NCBI GenBank assembly: GCA_011192085.1
Contig: DUEQ01000564.1
Location: 1-5,058 of the forward strand
DNA: 5,058 nt
Origin: Caldilineae bacterium
GTDB taxonomy: Bacteria > Chloroflexota > Anaerolineae > J102
Reading direction: 5' to 3'
Shown here: positions 1 through 5,058 of the stretch, piece after piece
Numbering within the stretch: position 1 is the stretch's first letter
Layout of the letters: every line of letters starts with the position of its first letter
Notes under the pieces: generated by a model
Database searches by the model: none
Seen by the model: the letters and a program-made list of their open reading frames with translations, nothing else
What the model was told of the DNA's origin: nothing
Position numbers and translations under genes: made by a program

Positions 1-12
1 CTTCCATCCTCC

Positions 13-47
13 ACTGAGTACTGCATACTGAATACTGGACATTGACC
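13..47. repeat. ACTGNNN degenerate heptad array ending at a start codon
   Basis: Five consecutive 7-base units are visible: ACTGAGT, ACTGCAT, ACTGAAT, ACTGGAC and ATTGACC. The fixed part is ACTG (ATTG in the last unit), followed by three variable bases. The last unit ends at base 47 and the ATG of the dehydrogenase gene begins at 48, so the array occupies the place where a Shine-Dalgarno sequence would be expected. A second array of the same type lies at 3447-3481. Degenerate heptamer tandem repeats are known in some cyanobacteria (STRR sequences); relation to those is not implied. The function is unknown. Confidence 0.7.
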
Positions 48-1037
48 ATGAACCCCACCTCTGTCATCCACTTTGGACTGGGGCCTATCGGACAACAGAT
101 AGGCCGCACCGTTGCGAATGAACCGCGTGTGACCTCGGTCGGCGCTGTGGATATCAATCCCGCCCTGCAAGAGCTCACCCTGAACCAGGTCTGCGACGAG
201 GACCTGCCCGAGCTGCCCATTGTGTCCTCCCTGGCGCAAGTGAACGCCCCCGCAGGCGCGGTCGTGCTCCAGGCCACGGTCTCCAAGCTGGCCCAGGCCC
301 GGGACCAACTCATGGAGGCCATCGCCCGCGGCTACAACGTGGTCTCCTCCTGCGAGGAGCTAGTGTGGCCTTGGGAGGATCATCCCGATCTGGCCCGAGA
401 GCTGGATGAGGCCGCGCGCAAGGCGGGCGTCACCATCCTGGGCGTGGGCGTCAATCCCGGCATGGTCATGGACACCCTGCCCGTGTTGATTAGCCGCATC
501 GCCAGCGAAATCGAAACCGTTCACGTTGCCCGATTCGTGGATGTGCTGGAGCGACGCATCCCCTTGCAGGAGAAGAACGGCCTGGGCAAGGACCCCGCCT
601 GGGTGCAGGAGCAGCTCGATAAGGGTGCGATCGGCCATGTAGGCCTGAAGGATAGCCTGCTCATGCTGGCCGCGGGCCTGGGCTGGGAGCTGGACGTCGT
701 TGCGGTGGAGAGCAAACCCATCGTGGCGACGGAAGGCGTCGAATCGGGCCTGGGTTGGATCGAGCCGGGCCAATGCATCGGCATCAGGCAGGACGCCCAA
801 GGCCTCATCGCGGGGGAGCCGCGCATCACCATGGAACTGGTGATGGAAGCCGGTGTGGAGGGCGGCAGCCGGGATGAATTGTTCATCACTGGCGACCAGG
901 CCCTGCACATGCGATTGACAGGCGTCCATGGCGACAAGGCCACCGCGGCCATTCTCGTCAATCAGGCGCTGCACGCGCCCAAGATGCCCGCGGGCCTGCA
1001 AACCATGCTCTCCGCGCCCCTGTTGCCGAGATCATGA
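48..1037 (+). CDS. DapB-like NAD(P)-dependent dehydrogenase, 2,4-diaminopentanoate dehydrogenase-like family
   Basis: A 329-residue cytosolic oxidoreductase. The N-terminal Rossmann fold shows GLGPIG at residues 10-15, and Asp35 at the end of strand 2 (VGAVD) is compatible with NAD binding. The motif [14 protein letters not shown] (about 132-145) is characteristic of the group of dihydrodipicolinate-reductase-like proteins that includes 2,4-diaminopentanoate dehydrogenase of ornithine fermentation. The length of about 330 fits that group rather than true DapB (about 250-270). No other ornithine-degradation genes are in view, so the substrate is unassigned and no symbol is given. ATG 48 is preferred over an in-frame TTG at 42, which lies inside the heptad array; neither has a clear Shine-Dalgarno sequence. 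The stop overlaps the lipA start by 4 bp, suggesting co-transcription and translational coupling. The family call is fairly firm; the exact reaction is not. Confidence 0.85.
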   Translation: MNPTSVIHFGLGPIGQQIGRTVANEPRVTSVGAVDINPALQELTLNQVCDEDLPELPIVSSLAQVNAPAGAVVLQATVSKLAQARDQLMEAIARGYNVVSSCEELVWPWEDHPDLARELDEAARKAGVTILGVGVNPGMVMDTLPVLISRIASEIETVHVARFVDVLERRIPLQEKNGLGKDPAWVQEQLDKGAIGHVGLKDSLLMLAAGLGWELDVVAVESKPIVATEGVESGLGWIEPGQCIGIRQDAQGLIAGEPRITMELVMEAGVEGGSRDELFITGDQALHMRLTGVHGDKATAAILVNQALHAPKMPAGLQTMLSAPLLPRS

Positions 1038-1993
1038 ACCACACCCTCCCCATCGAACTCGACCCCAACCCGCCCAGGCACGATTGGAGCAAGCCGCAGC
1101 TCACCCGCGGGCGACGGCCCGACTGGCTGCGCGTCTCCTCGCCCCACGGCGACACCTTCTTCCAGGTGAATCACCTCATCCGCGAGGAGCATCTCCACAC
1201 GGTGTGCGAGGAGGCGGGCTGTCCCAATCTGGGCGAATGCTGGGGCCGGGGCACAGCCACCTTCCTCCTCCTGGGCGACACCTGCACCCGCTCCTGCGGC
1301 TTCTGCAAGATCAAGGTGGGTCGGCCCGAGAAGGTGGACATCCTCGAACCCATCCGCGTCGCCCGCACCGTGCAGCAGATGAACCTGCGCCACGCGGTCC
1401 TCACCTCGGTGAACCGGGATGAGCTACCTGACGGCGGCGCCTTCATCTTCGCGGCCACCATCCGTAAGATCCGGGAGTTCCTGCCCGGCTGCACCATCGA
1501 GGTCCTCATCCCCGACTTCCAGGGAGAGGAGAAGGCGCTGTGGACGGTGATGCGGGAGAAGCCGGAGATCCTGAATCACAATGTGGAGACTGTGCCCCGT
1601 CTCTACCGCCGGGTGCGGCCCCAGGCCCAATACCGCCGGTCGCTGGACGTGCTACGCCGAGCCAAGGAGATGGACTCGCGGACGCTGACCAAATCGGGCC
1701 TGATGGTGGGCCTGGGCGAACGGTGGGAGGAAGTCATCCAGGTGATGGAGGACCTGCGAGAGGTGGGGGTGGATATCATCACCATCGGCCAGTATCTACA
1801 ACCCACCCGCTACCATCTCCCCATCGAACGCTACTGGCATCCCGACGAGTTCAAAGAGCTGCGTCGCATCGGCGAGGAGGAGATCGGCTTCCGCTGGGTG
1901 GAGTCGGGCCCGCTGGTGCGCTCCTCTTACCACGCCGACGGGCAGGCCCGCCTTATCCCGCGCGGCGATCTCGCCGTCGCCGCGACGGCTTGA
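1034..1993 (+). CDS. lipA: Lipoyl synthase LipA, radical SAM
   Basis: A 319-residue enzyme that inserts two sulfur atoms into protein-bound octanoyl groups to make the lipoyl cofactor of pyruvate and 2-oxoglutarate dehydrogenase complexes and the glycine cleavage H protein. The auxiliary [4Fe-4S] cluster cysteines are Cys58, Cys63 and Cys69 ([12 protein letters not shown]). The radical-SAM cysteines are Cys84, Cys88 and Cys91 (CTRSCGFC). The C-terminal RSSY motif at 296-299 supplies the conserved serine ligand of the auxiliary cluster. Other conserved stretches are [34 protein letters not shown] and [11 protein letters not shown]. The length is normal and all key residues are present, so it should be active. 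It starts with ATG in a 4-bp ATGA overlap with the upstream dehydrogenase and has only a weak purine stretch (CCGAG) before it, so translation is probably coupled. No lipB or lplA is in the window. The stop codon lies within the -35 box of the next promoter. Confidence 0.98.
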   Translation: MNHTLPIELDPNPPRHDWSKPQLTRGRRPDWLRVSSPHGDTFFQVNHLIREEHLHTVCEEAGCPNLGECWGRGTATFLLLGDTCTRSCGFCKIKVGRPEKVDILEPIRVARTVQQMNLRHAVLTSVNRDELPDGGAFIFAATIRKIREFLPGCTIEVLIPDFQGEEKALWTVMREKPEILNHNVETVPRLYRRVRPQAQYRRSLDVLRRAKEMDSRTLTKSGLMVGLGERWEEVIQVMEDLREVGVDIITIGQYLQPTRYHLPIERYWHPDEFKELRRIGEEEIGFRWVESGPLVRSSYHADGQARLIPRGDLAVAATA

Positions 1994-2018
1994 CAATGGT
2001 GGCGAAATCGGTTAGGAT
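1990..2018 (+). promoter_or_regulatory. Sigma70-type promoter, TTGACA-17-TAGGAT
   Basis: A perfect consensus -35 (TTGACA, 1990-1995) is separated by exactly 17 bases from a good -10 (TAGGAT, 2013-2018). The -35 contains the lipA TGA stop. Transcription would begin at about 2025, giving a leader of about 115 bases before the amidohydrolase start at 2141, with a terminator-like hairpin inside it. The match is seen in the sequence; activity is inferred. Confidence 0.6.
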
Positions 2019-2050
2019 AGCGCTCGTTGAACATGATGACCTCCTGAGCC

Positions 2051-2078
2051 GACGCCGCTCTCGCCCAAGGGCGGCGTC
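2051..2078 (+). other. GC-rich hairpin in the leader upstream of the amidohydrolase gene
   Basis: GACGCCGC (2051-2058) is fully complementary to GCGGCGTC (2071-2078). Three further pairs inside, including one T-G wobble, give an 11-bp stem with a 6-base loop. No T-run follows, so it is not a terminator on its own. It sits 4 bases before the terminator-like hairpin and could be the first element of a structured leader. Confidence 0.65.
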
Positions 2079-2082
2079 AAAG

Positions 2083-2130
2083 AGGACGGATGAACCTGCA
2101 TGACCATGCGGGCGAAGTCCGTCCTTTTTT
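2083..2130 (+). terminator. Intrinsic terminator-like hairpin with two-part stem and six T
   Basis: The outer stem AGGACGGA (2083-2090) pairs perfectly with TCCGTCCT (2118-2125). An internal loop (TGAA against CGAAG) separates it from an inner stem CCTGCAT/ATGCGGG (2095-2101 with 2106-2112, one T-G wobble) closed by the tetraloop GACC. Six T follow at 2125-2130, and AAAG before the stem can extend pairing into them. The position 90 bases after lipA fits a lipA terminator. It also lies downstream of the 1990-2018 promoter and only 10 bases before the amidohydrolase start, so it may instead attenuate that gene. Confidence 0.75.
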
Positions 2131-2140
2131 GTTAGAGAGC

Positions 2141-3331
2141 ATGCCCATGCCCGATTACCTCGCCCTCGCCCAATCCCTGGCCCCTCGCCTTATCGCCTGG
2201 CGGCGAGATTTTCATCAGCACCCCGAACTGGGATTCCAGGAATTCCGCACCGCGGCCATCGTGGCCGAGCATCTCCAATCGTTGGGGTTGGAGGTGACCA
2301 CCGGCGTGGGGAAGACGGGCGTGGTCGGGATCATCGAAGGCAACGGCCCCGGCCCGGTCGCTCTCCTGCGCTTCGACATGGACGCGTTGCCGGTGACCGA
2401 AGCCACGGGCCTGCCCTGGGCCAGTCAGGAGCCGGGGCGGATGCACGCGTGCGGGCATGACGGCCACACCGCCATCGGCATGGGCGTGGCGACCCTGCTC
2501 GCTCAAACCCGCGACCAGTGGCCCGGAACGGTCAAGCTCCTTTTCCAACCTGCGGAAGAGGGGTTGGGCGGGGCCAAAGCCACGATCCGCGACGGCGTGT
2601 TGGAGAATCCGCGACCGGACGCGGCCTTTGCCCTGCACCTATGGAACCAATTCCCCCTGGGCAAGCTGGTGGTGCAGCCGGGCCCACTCATGGCCGCGTC
2701 CGACCGCTTCGACATCGCCATCACAGGCCGGGGCGGGCATGGCGCCGCGCCCGAAGACGCCATCGACGCCGTACTGGTGGCGGCGAACATGGTGACCATG
2801 CTGCATCACATCGTCAGCCGCAATGTCTCACCCCACGACGCCGCGGTGCTCACCATCGGCAGCCTGCACTCGGGCGATGCGTTCAACGTCATCGCGGAGC
2901 GGGCCTTCATGGAGGGCACGCTGCGCACCTTCGACCCCGCGGTGCGGGACCTGCTCATCCAGCGGATGGAGGAGGTGTTGGGTGGGGTGACGCGGGCGCA
3001 TGGGGCGAGTTACGCGTTTGAGATTCAGGAAAACGAATACACGCCCCCAGTGATCAACGACGAACGCATGGCCGCCATCGCCCGCGAGGCCGCACTGACC
3101 TTCCTCCCCGAGGAGCAGATCATCCAGATCGAGCCCATTATGGTCTCGGAGGATATGTCGGAGATCATGAATCGCGTGCCGGGGTGCTATGTTCTGCTGG
3201 GCGCGGAGCCCGAAGGCGGGGCTCGCGGGCCCCATCACAACCCCCGCTTCGACATCCACGAAGACGCGTTGCCCCTGGCCGCGGCGATCATGAGCCAGAT
3301 AGCGGTCATCTATTTGCGCCAGGGAACCTGA
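2141..3331 (+). CDS. M20D family metal-dependent amidohydrolase (N-acyl-amino-acid / hippurate hydrolase-like)
   Basis: A 396-residue cytosolic enzyme of the peptidase M20D family, whose members hydrolyse N-acyl amino acids, hippurate, indole-3-acetyl-amino acids or N-acetyl-diaminopimelate; the substrate here cannot be told. The N-terminal signature RRDFHQHPELGFQE spans about 21-34. Metal-site residues visible by family comparison are Cys104 and His106 (MHACGHDGH), catalytic Glu139 and ligand Glu140 (PAEEG), His166 (LHLWN) and His366 (HHNPRFD). The dimerisation or lid domain spans about 186-283 and includes His200 (GRGGHGA). No signal peptide is present. ATG 2141 (or 2147) is preferred because it puts the family signature at the usual distance. 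An in-frame ATG at 2090 has a better Shine-Dalgarno (AAAGAGGA) but lies in the terminator hairpin and would add 17 residues of no recognised family character. Only a weak GAGAG precedes 2141. The gene probably has its own promoter at 1990-2018. Confidence 0.93.
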   Translation: MPMPDYLALAQSLAPRLIAWRRDFHQHPELGFQEFRTAAIVAEHLQSLGLEVTTGVGKTGVVGIIEGNGPGPVALLRFDMDALPVTEATGLPWASQEPGRMHACGHDGHTAIGMGVATLLAQTRDQWPGTVKLLFQPAEEGLGGAKATIRDGVLENPRPDAAFALHLWNQFPLGKLVVQPGPLMAASDRFDIAITGRGGHGAAPEDAIDAVLVAANMVTMLHHIVSRNVSPHDAAVLTIGSLHSGDAFNVIAERAFMEGTLRTFDPAVRDLLIQRMEEVLGGVTRAHGASYAFEIQENEYTPPVINDERMAAIAREAALTFLPEEQIIQIEPIMVSEDMSEIMNRVPGCYVLLGAEPEGGARGPHHNPRFDIHEDALPLAAAIMSQIAVIYLRQGT

Positions 3332-3350
3332 ACGCGGACCCAGGCGTCTG

Positions 3351-3425
3351 TCATGAAAAGGGACGATAGAGGATGGCTTTCATGAGTCTCCGTCGTCCGT
3401 CGTCTATCGTCCATCGTCCTTTCAT
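3351..3425. repeat. Inverted GACGATN-type heptad repeats with competing hairpins
   Basis: The right part (3391-3418) is four 7-base units, CGTCGTC twice, TATCGTC and CATCGTC, which read GACGANN on the minus strand. The left part (3361-3375) holds related units in the opposite orientation. GGACGATAGA (3361-3370) is perfectly complementary to TCTATCGTCC (3403-3412). TCATGAAA (3351-3358) is perfectly complementary to TTTCATGA (3378-3385). ATGAAA plus GGACGAT (3353-3367, with a 2-base bulge) also matches ATCGTCC-TTTCAT (3413-3425). These pairings are mutually exclusive. No strong T-run follows, so a terminator call is weak, although the position 20 bases after the amidohydrolase stop would suit one. 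Confidence 0.65.
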
Positions 3426-3446
3426 CGGTATCGGCGGCCCGCCGCC

Positions 3447-3481
3447 ACTGCTGACTATGCACTGATGACTGATCACTGACC
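3447..3481. repeat. Second ACTGNNN degenerate heptad array, upstream of the FHA gene
   Basis: Five consecutive units are visible: ACTGCTG, ACTATGC, ACTGATG, ACTGATC and ACTGACC. The array ends 2 bases before the ATG at 3484, in the same relation to a start codon as the 13-47 array. No Shine-Dalgarno sequence is present in front of that ATG. A short GC-rich inverted repeat (GGCGG/CCGCC, 3433-3446) directly precedes the array, so the whole 152-base gap 3332-3483 is largely repeats. No convincing promoter was found in the gap. Confidence 0.7.
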
Positions 3482-3483
3482 TC

Positions 3484-4620
3484 ATGCCCTGGTTTCTCAT
3501 CGAACCCTCTGGTTACCGCTATCCCATCAGCGAAGAGGAAGAGGACGGCCTGAGCATTGGCCGCTCGCCCGAAAACGACGTGATCCTGACCGACACGGGC
3601 GTGTCGCGGCATCATGCGTACATTCGCGTGCAAGGGCCCGAGGCGTGGCTCTACGACCGGGGCAGCGCCAATGGCACCTGGCTCAATGGCGAACGCATCG
3701 CGGAGCCGCAGCAGCTGAGGCCGGGGGACAGCATCCAGGTGGGGAACGTGATCTTGCGGATGGCGTACATGCCGCCCGAGGGGGAGACGCCCGCGCCTCC
3801 GCCTCCCGCGCTTCCGCGGAAATCCCGACCATCGTACCTGCCCTATGCCCTGTTGGGCGTGGCGTTGGGGCTGCTGGGCGTGGCCGCGGCGGCCCTGGCT
3901 CTGGTCCCGGCCATGCGCGCGCCCGCCCAACCCACGCCCTCGCCCTACGCCCGCTATGCAGGAGCCATCCCCTCCACCATCTTCGTGCTGACCCCGGTGG
4001 GGGATACGCCCAACGGCCAGACGGGCACCGGCGTCATCCTCACGGAAAAGGGCCGCATCCTCACCGCGTACAGCGTGGTCATCAACCCCGCCACGGGAAG
4101 ATCCTACAATCGTCGGAATCAGGTCATGGTGGGCGTGTTCAGCCGGTCTCAGCCCAACACCCTGGACTGGTATCAGGCCCATGTAGTGCGCGCGGATCGA
4201 GGTCGGGATATGGCCGTGATCCAGATCTTCGCGCAGAAGGATGGTTCGCCCCTGCCCAACAGCTTCGATCTGCCTCCCATGCCCATGGGTGATTCCGATG
4301 CACTGGATGCAGGCTCTGCCATTGCAGTCATCAGCTTTCCTGCGGAGGGTGAGGGCATGGGACCGAGCATCGGCAAGGCCCTGGCCTTGGGCGAAGGCCG
4401 GGCCATCAACATCCTGCCCGACCCCGCCATCCAGGCCGAGCGGGGGTGGATCGCCACGGACATCGCCCTGAGCCAGAGTAACATCGGCGCGCCCGTGCTG
4501 GACGGGAACGGGCGGCTGGTGGGATTGTATCCGGGCCCCGACGCCGCGGGCAAGAGCGGGCTGGCCAACAGCATCCGCCCCATCAACCTAGCCCGGCCTC
4601 TGTGGGTGACGGGGGAGTAG
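3484..4620 (+). CDS. FHA domain, single membrane helix, degenerate trypsin/HtrA-like domain protein
   Basis: A 378-residue membrane protein. An FHA domain (about 1-95) carries the phosphothreonine-binding signature: GRSPENDVIL (26-35), SRHH (41-44) and NGTWLNG (63-69). FHA domains bind phosphothreonine made by Ser/Thr kinases. A proline-rich linker (about 97-111) and basic PRKSR precede one hydrophobic helix (about 119-142), placing FHA in the cytoplasm and the C-terminal half outside. Residues about 158-376 follow the trypsin-like HtrA pattern. GTGVILTEKGRILTAYSVV replaces the usual TNxHVV, so the catalytic His is Ser197. DMAVIQI keeps Asp242. ATDIALSQSNIGAPV corresponds to TDAxxNPGNSGGP, with Ile334 in place of the nucleophilic Ser. 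It is therefore probably inactive as a protease and may act as a sensor or binding module (inference). The gene starts 2 bases after a heptad array and its stop directly abuts that of the converging gene. The FHA call is firm; the protease-like fold is likely. Confidence 0.88.
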   Translation: MPWFLIEPSGYRYPISEEEEDGLSIGRSPENDVILTDTGVSRHHAYIRVQGPEAWLYDRGSANGTWLNGERIAEPQQLRPGDSIQVGNVILRMAYMPPEGETPAPPPPALPRKSRPSYLPYALLGVALGLLGVAAAALALVPAMRAPAQPTPSPYARYAGAIPSTIFVLTPVGDTPNGQTGTGVILTEKGRILTAYSVVINPATGRSYNRRNQVMVGVFSRSQPNTLDWYQAHVVRADRGRDMAVIQIFAQKDGSPLPNSFDLPPMPMGDSDALDAGSAIAVISFPAEGEGMGPSIGKALALGEGRAINILPDPAIQAERGWIATDIALSQSNIGAPVLDGNGRLVGLYPGPDAAGKSGLANSIRPINLARPLWVTGE

Positions 4621-5058
4621 TTATCGACAAGGCGGCGGGCAGTGCGAGGGGCTATGGGCCCGAAGGGGCTCATCGAGCGTCCATATACAGACGTCTTCCC
4701 CGCGCGCCTGAGCGAACTCTCTCAGGCGTTTCGCCGCATCCTTGATGAGGAGCACATCGCCCAGCCCCAACTTCTGGATGGCGTACGATTCAAAATCCGC
4801 CAGACAGGCTTCCAACGCTTCTTCTTTGACGAATGGAGCCACATGCCAGGGGGCTTTTCCATCCAACGCCTCCTGGATACTGTGGACAAAATGTTGGGCG
4901 GCCCGCCGCCGCTCCGCGCCATTGGAAATATGCCCGATGTGATTGCCGGTTTCCAGGATGGTTGTCAGGGGGAGATACAGCAAGGCGTCCGATTTCACCA
5001 AATGTTCCAGGCACTTCGCAATAGTCGCCTCTTGGGTTGGATTCTCATACTCCGGCAC
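4621..5058 (-). CDS. PIN-domain-like protein, C-terminal part, probably truncated by the window edge
   Basis: 145 residues are visible, ending at a TAA whose complement abuts the stop of the FHA gene. The first visible codon is GTG at the window edge, which could be a start but is more likely internal. The pattern suits the second half of a PIN nuclease fold: an acidic residue in the early helix (ILETG, Glu36), an Asp in a GLGD helix start (Asp101), and a terminal strand with Asp in VCIWTLDEPL (Asp129), like the TxD motif of PIN proteins. The first PIN Asp, normally in a DxN/DTN motif at the N-terminus, would lie outside the window. The tail is HCPPPCR. PIN proteins are often RNases and toxins of VapBC modules, but no antitoxin gene is in view, so a toxin role is not claimed. 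Fold assignment is from motif spacing only. Confidence 0.6.
   Translation of the reverse strand: MPEYENPTQEATIAKCLEHLVKSDALLYLPLTTILETGNHIGHISNGAERRRAAQHFVHSIQEALDGKAPWHVAPFVKEEALEACLADFESYAIQKLGLGDVLLIKDAAKRLREFAQARGEDVCIWTLDEPLRAHSPSHCPPPCR

Larger units (their letters stand above)
2025..2130 (+). ncRNA. Candidate structured leader or short RNA between promoter and T-run
   Basis: The stretch from the predicted transcription start to the T-run is about 106 bases and contains two tandem hairpins: a GC-rich one at 2051-2078 and a terminator-like one at 2083-2125. It lies between a strong promoter and the amidohydrolase start. This could be a cis-acting leader that controls readthrough into the amidohydrolase gene, or a short free RNA. 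It matches no riboswitch class I recognise. The 3' end resembles a T-box terminator superficially but lacks the TGGNACC core. The RNA role is an inference; only the promoter, hairpins and T-run are seen. Confidence 0.3.

Noticed and set aside
360..1001. Long minus-strand reading frame opposite the dehydrogenase gene
   Set aside because: Composition-driven antisense frame in GC-rich DNA. The protein shows no recognisable domain, while the plus strand encodes a clear enzyme.
2033..2047. Leader peptide ATG ATG ACC TCC TGA and C/D-box-like motifs (ATGATGA, CTGA)
   Set aside because: A four-codon frame without a ribosome binding site is not convincing, and C/D box RNAs are not expected in bacteria; the flanks are not complementary.
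1540..2103. Plus-strand frame overlapping the end of lipA and the leader
   Set aside because: It is an out-of-frame shadow of lipA with low-complexity Gly/Pro/Arg composition, and it extends through the promoter and hairpins.
2020..2130. T-box riboswitch before the amidohydrolase gene
   Set aside because: The 3' terminator has a similar look, but the conserved TGGNACC antiterminator core is absent and only about 60 bases are available for the specifier stem.
3373..3465. Small 30-codon frame in the gap before the FHA gene
   Set aside because: It is made mostly of the heptad repeats, with repeat-driven Arg/Ser/Pro composition and no sign of selection on codons.
3384..3481. CRISPR array
   Set aside because: The units are 7 bases with no spacers of 25-40 bases; they are degenerate tandem heptads.
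3310..4182. Minus-strand reading frame of 290 codons opposite the FHA gene
   Set aside because: Rich in Arg, Gly and His with no domain, it runs across the repeat region and lies opposite a gene with clear FHA motifs.

Overview
The window is a GC-rich bacterial segment with five protein genes: four on the plus strand and one partial gene on the minus strand. The combination of an FHA/membrane/trypsin-like fusion protein, an M20D amidohydrolase, a DapB-like dehydrogenase and degenerate 7-base intergenic repeats resembles genomes of Chloroflexota (Anaerolineae/Caldilineae-like). That assignment rests on general recognition, not on a marker gene, and is only moderately supported.

Layout. Bases 13-47 hold five 7-base units of the form ACTGNNN (one diverged) that end exactly at an ATG. 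Bases 48-1037 encode a NAD(P)-binding dehydrogenase of the DapB / 2,4-diaminopentanoate dehydrogenase type. It overlaps by 4 bp (ATGA) with a clear lipoyl synthase gene, lipA (1034-1993), so the two are probably co-transcribed. A textbook sigma70-type promoter (TTGACA-17-TAGGAT, 1990-2018) overlaps the lipA stop codon. It is followed by a GC-rich hairpin (2051-2078) and a two-part terminator-like hairpin ending in six T (2083-2130), which sits just before an M20D metal-dependent amidohydrolase gene (2141-3331). This leader-like stretch could be a regulated 5' UTR, a short RNA gene, or simply the lipA terminator preceded by a promoter.

The 152-base gap 3332-3483 is packed with short repeats: inverted GACGATN heptads (3351-3425), a small GC hairpin (about 3433-3446), and another run of five ACTGNNN heptads (3447-3481) ending 2 bases before the next ATG. 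That ATG opens a gene (3484-4620) for a cytoplasmic FHA domain joined by one membrane helix to a trypsin/HtrA-like domain. Two of the three catalytic residues of that domain are replaced, so it is probably a pseudoprotease sensor or scaffold. On the minus strand, 4621-5058 is the C-terminal part of a PIN-domain-like protein whose stop codon directly abuts the stop of the FHA gene; its start lies beyond the window or exactly at its edge.

The genes do not form one obvious pathway. The plausible functional units are the dehydrogenase-lipA pair, the separately promoted amidohydrolase, and the FHA signalling protein. The most unusual parts are the heptad arrays in front of two start codons, the structured leader at 2020-2130, and the FHA-pseudotrypsin fusion.
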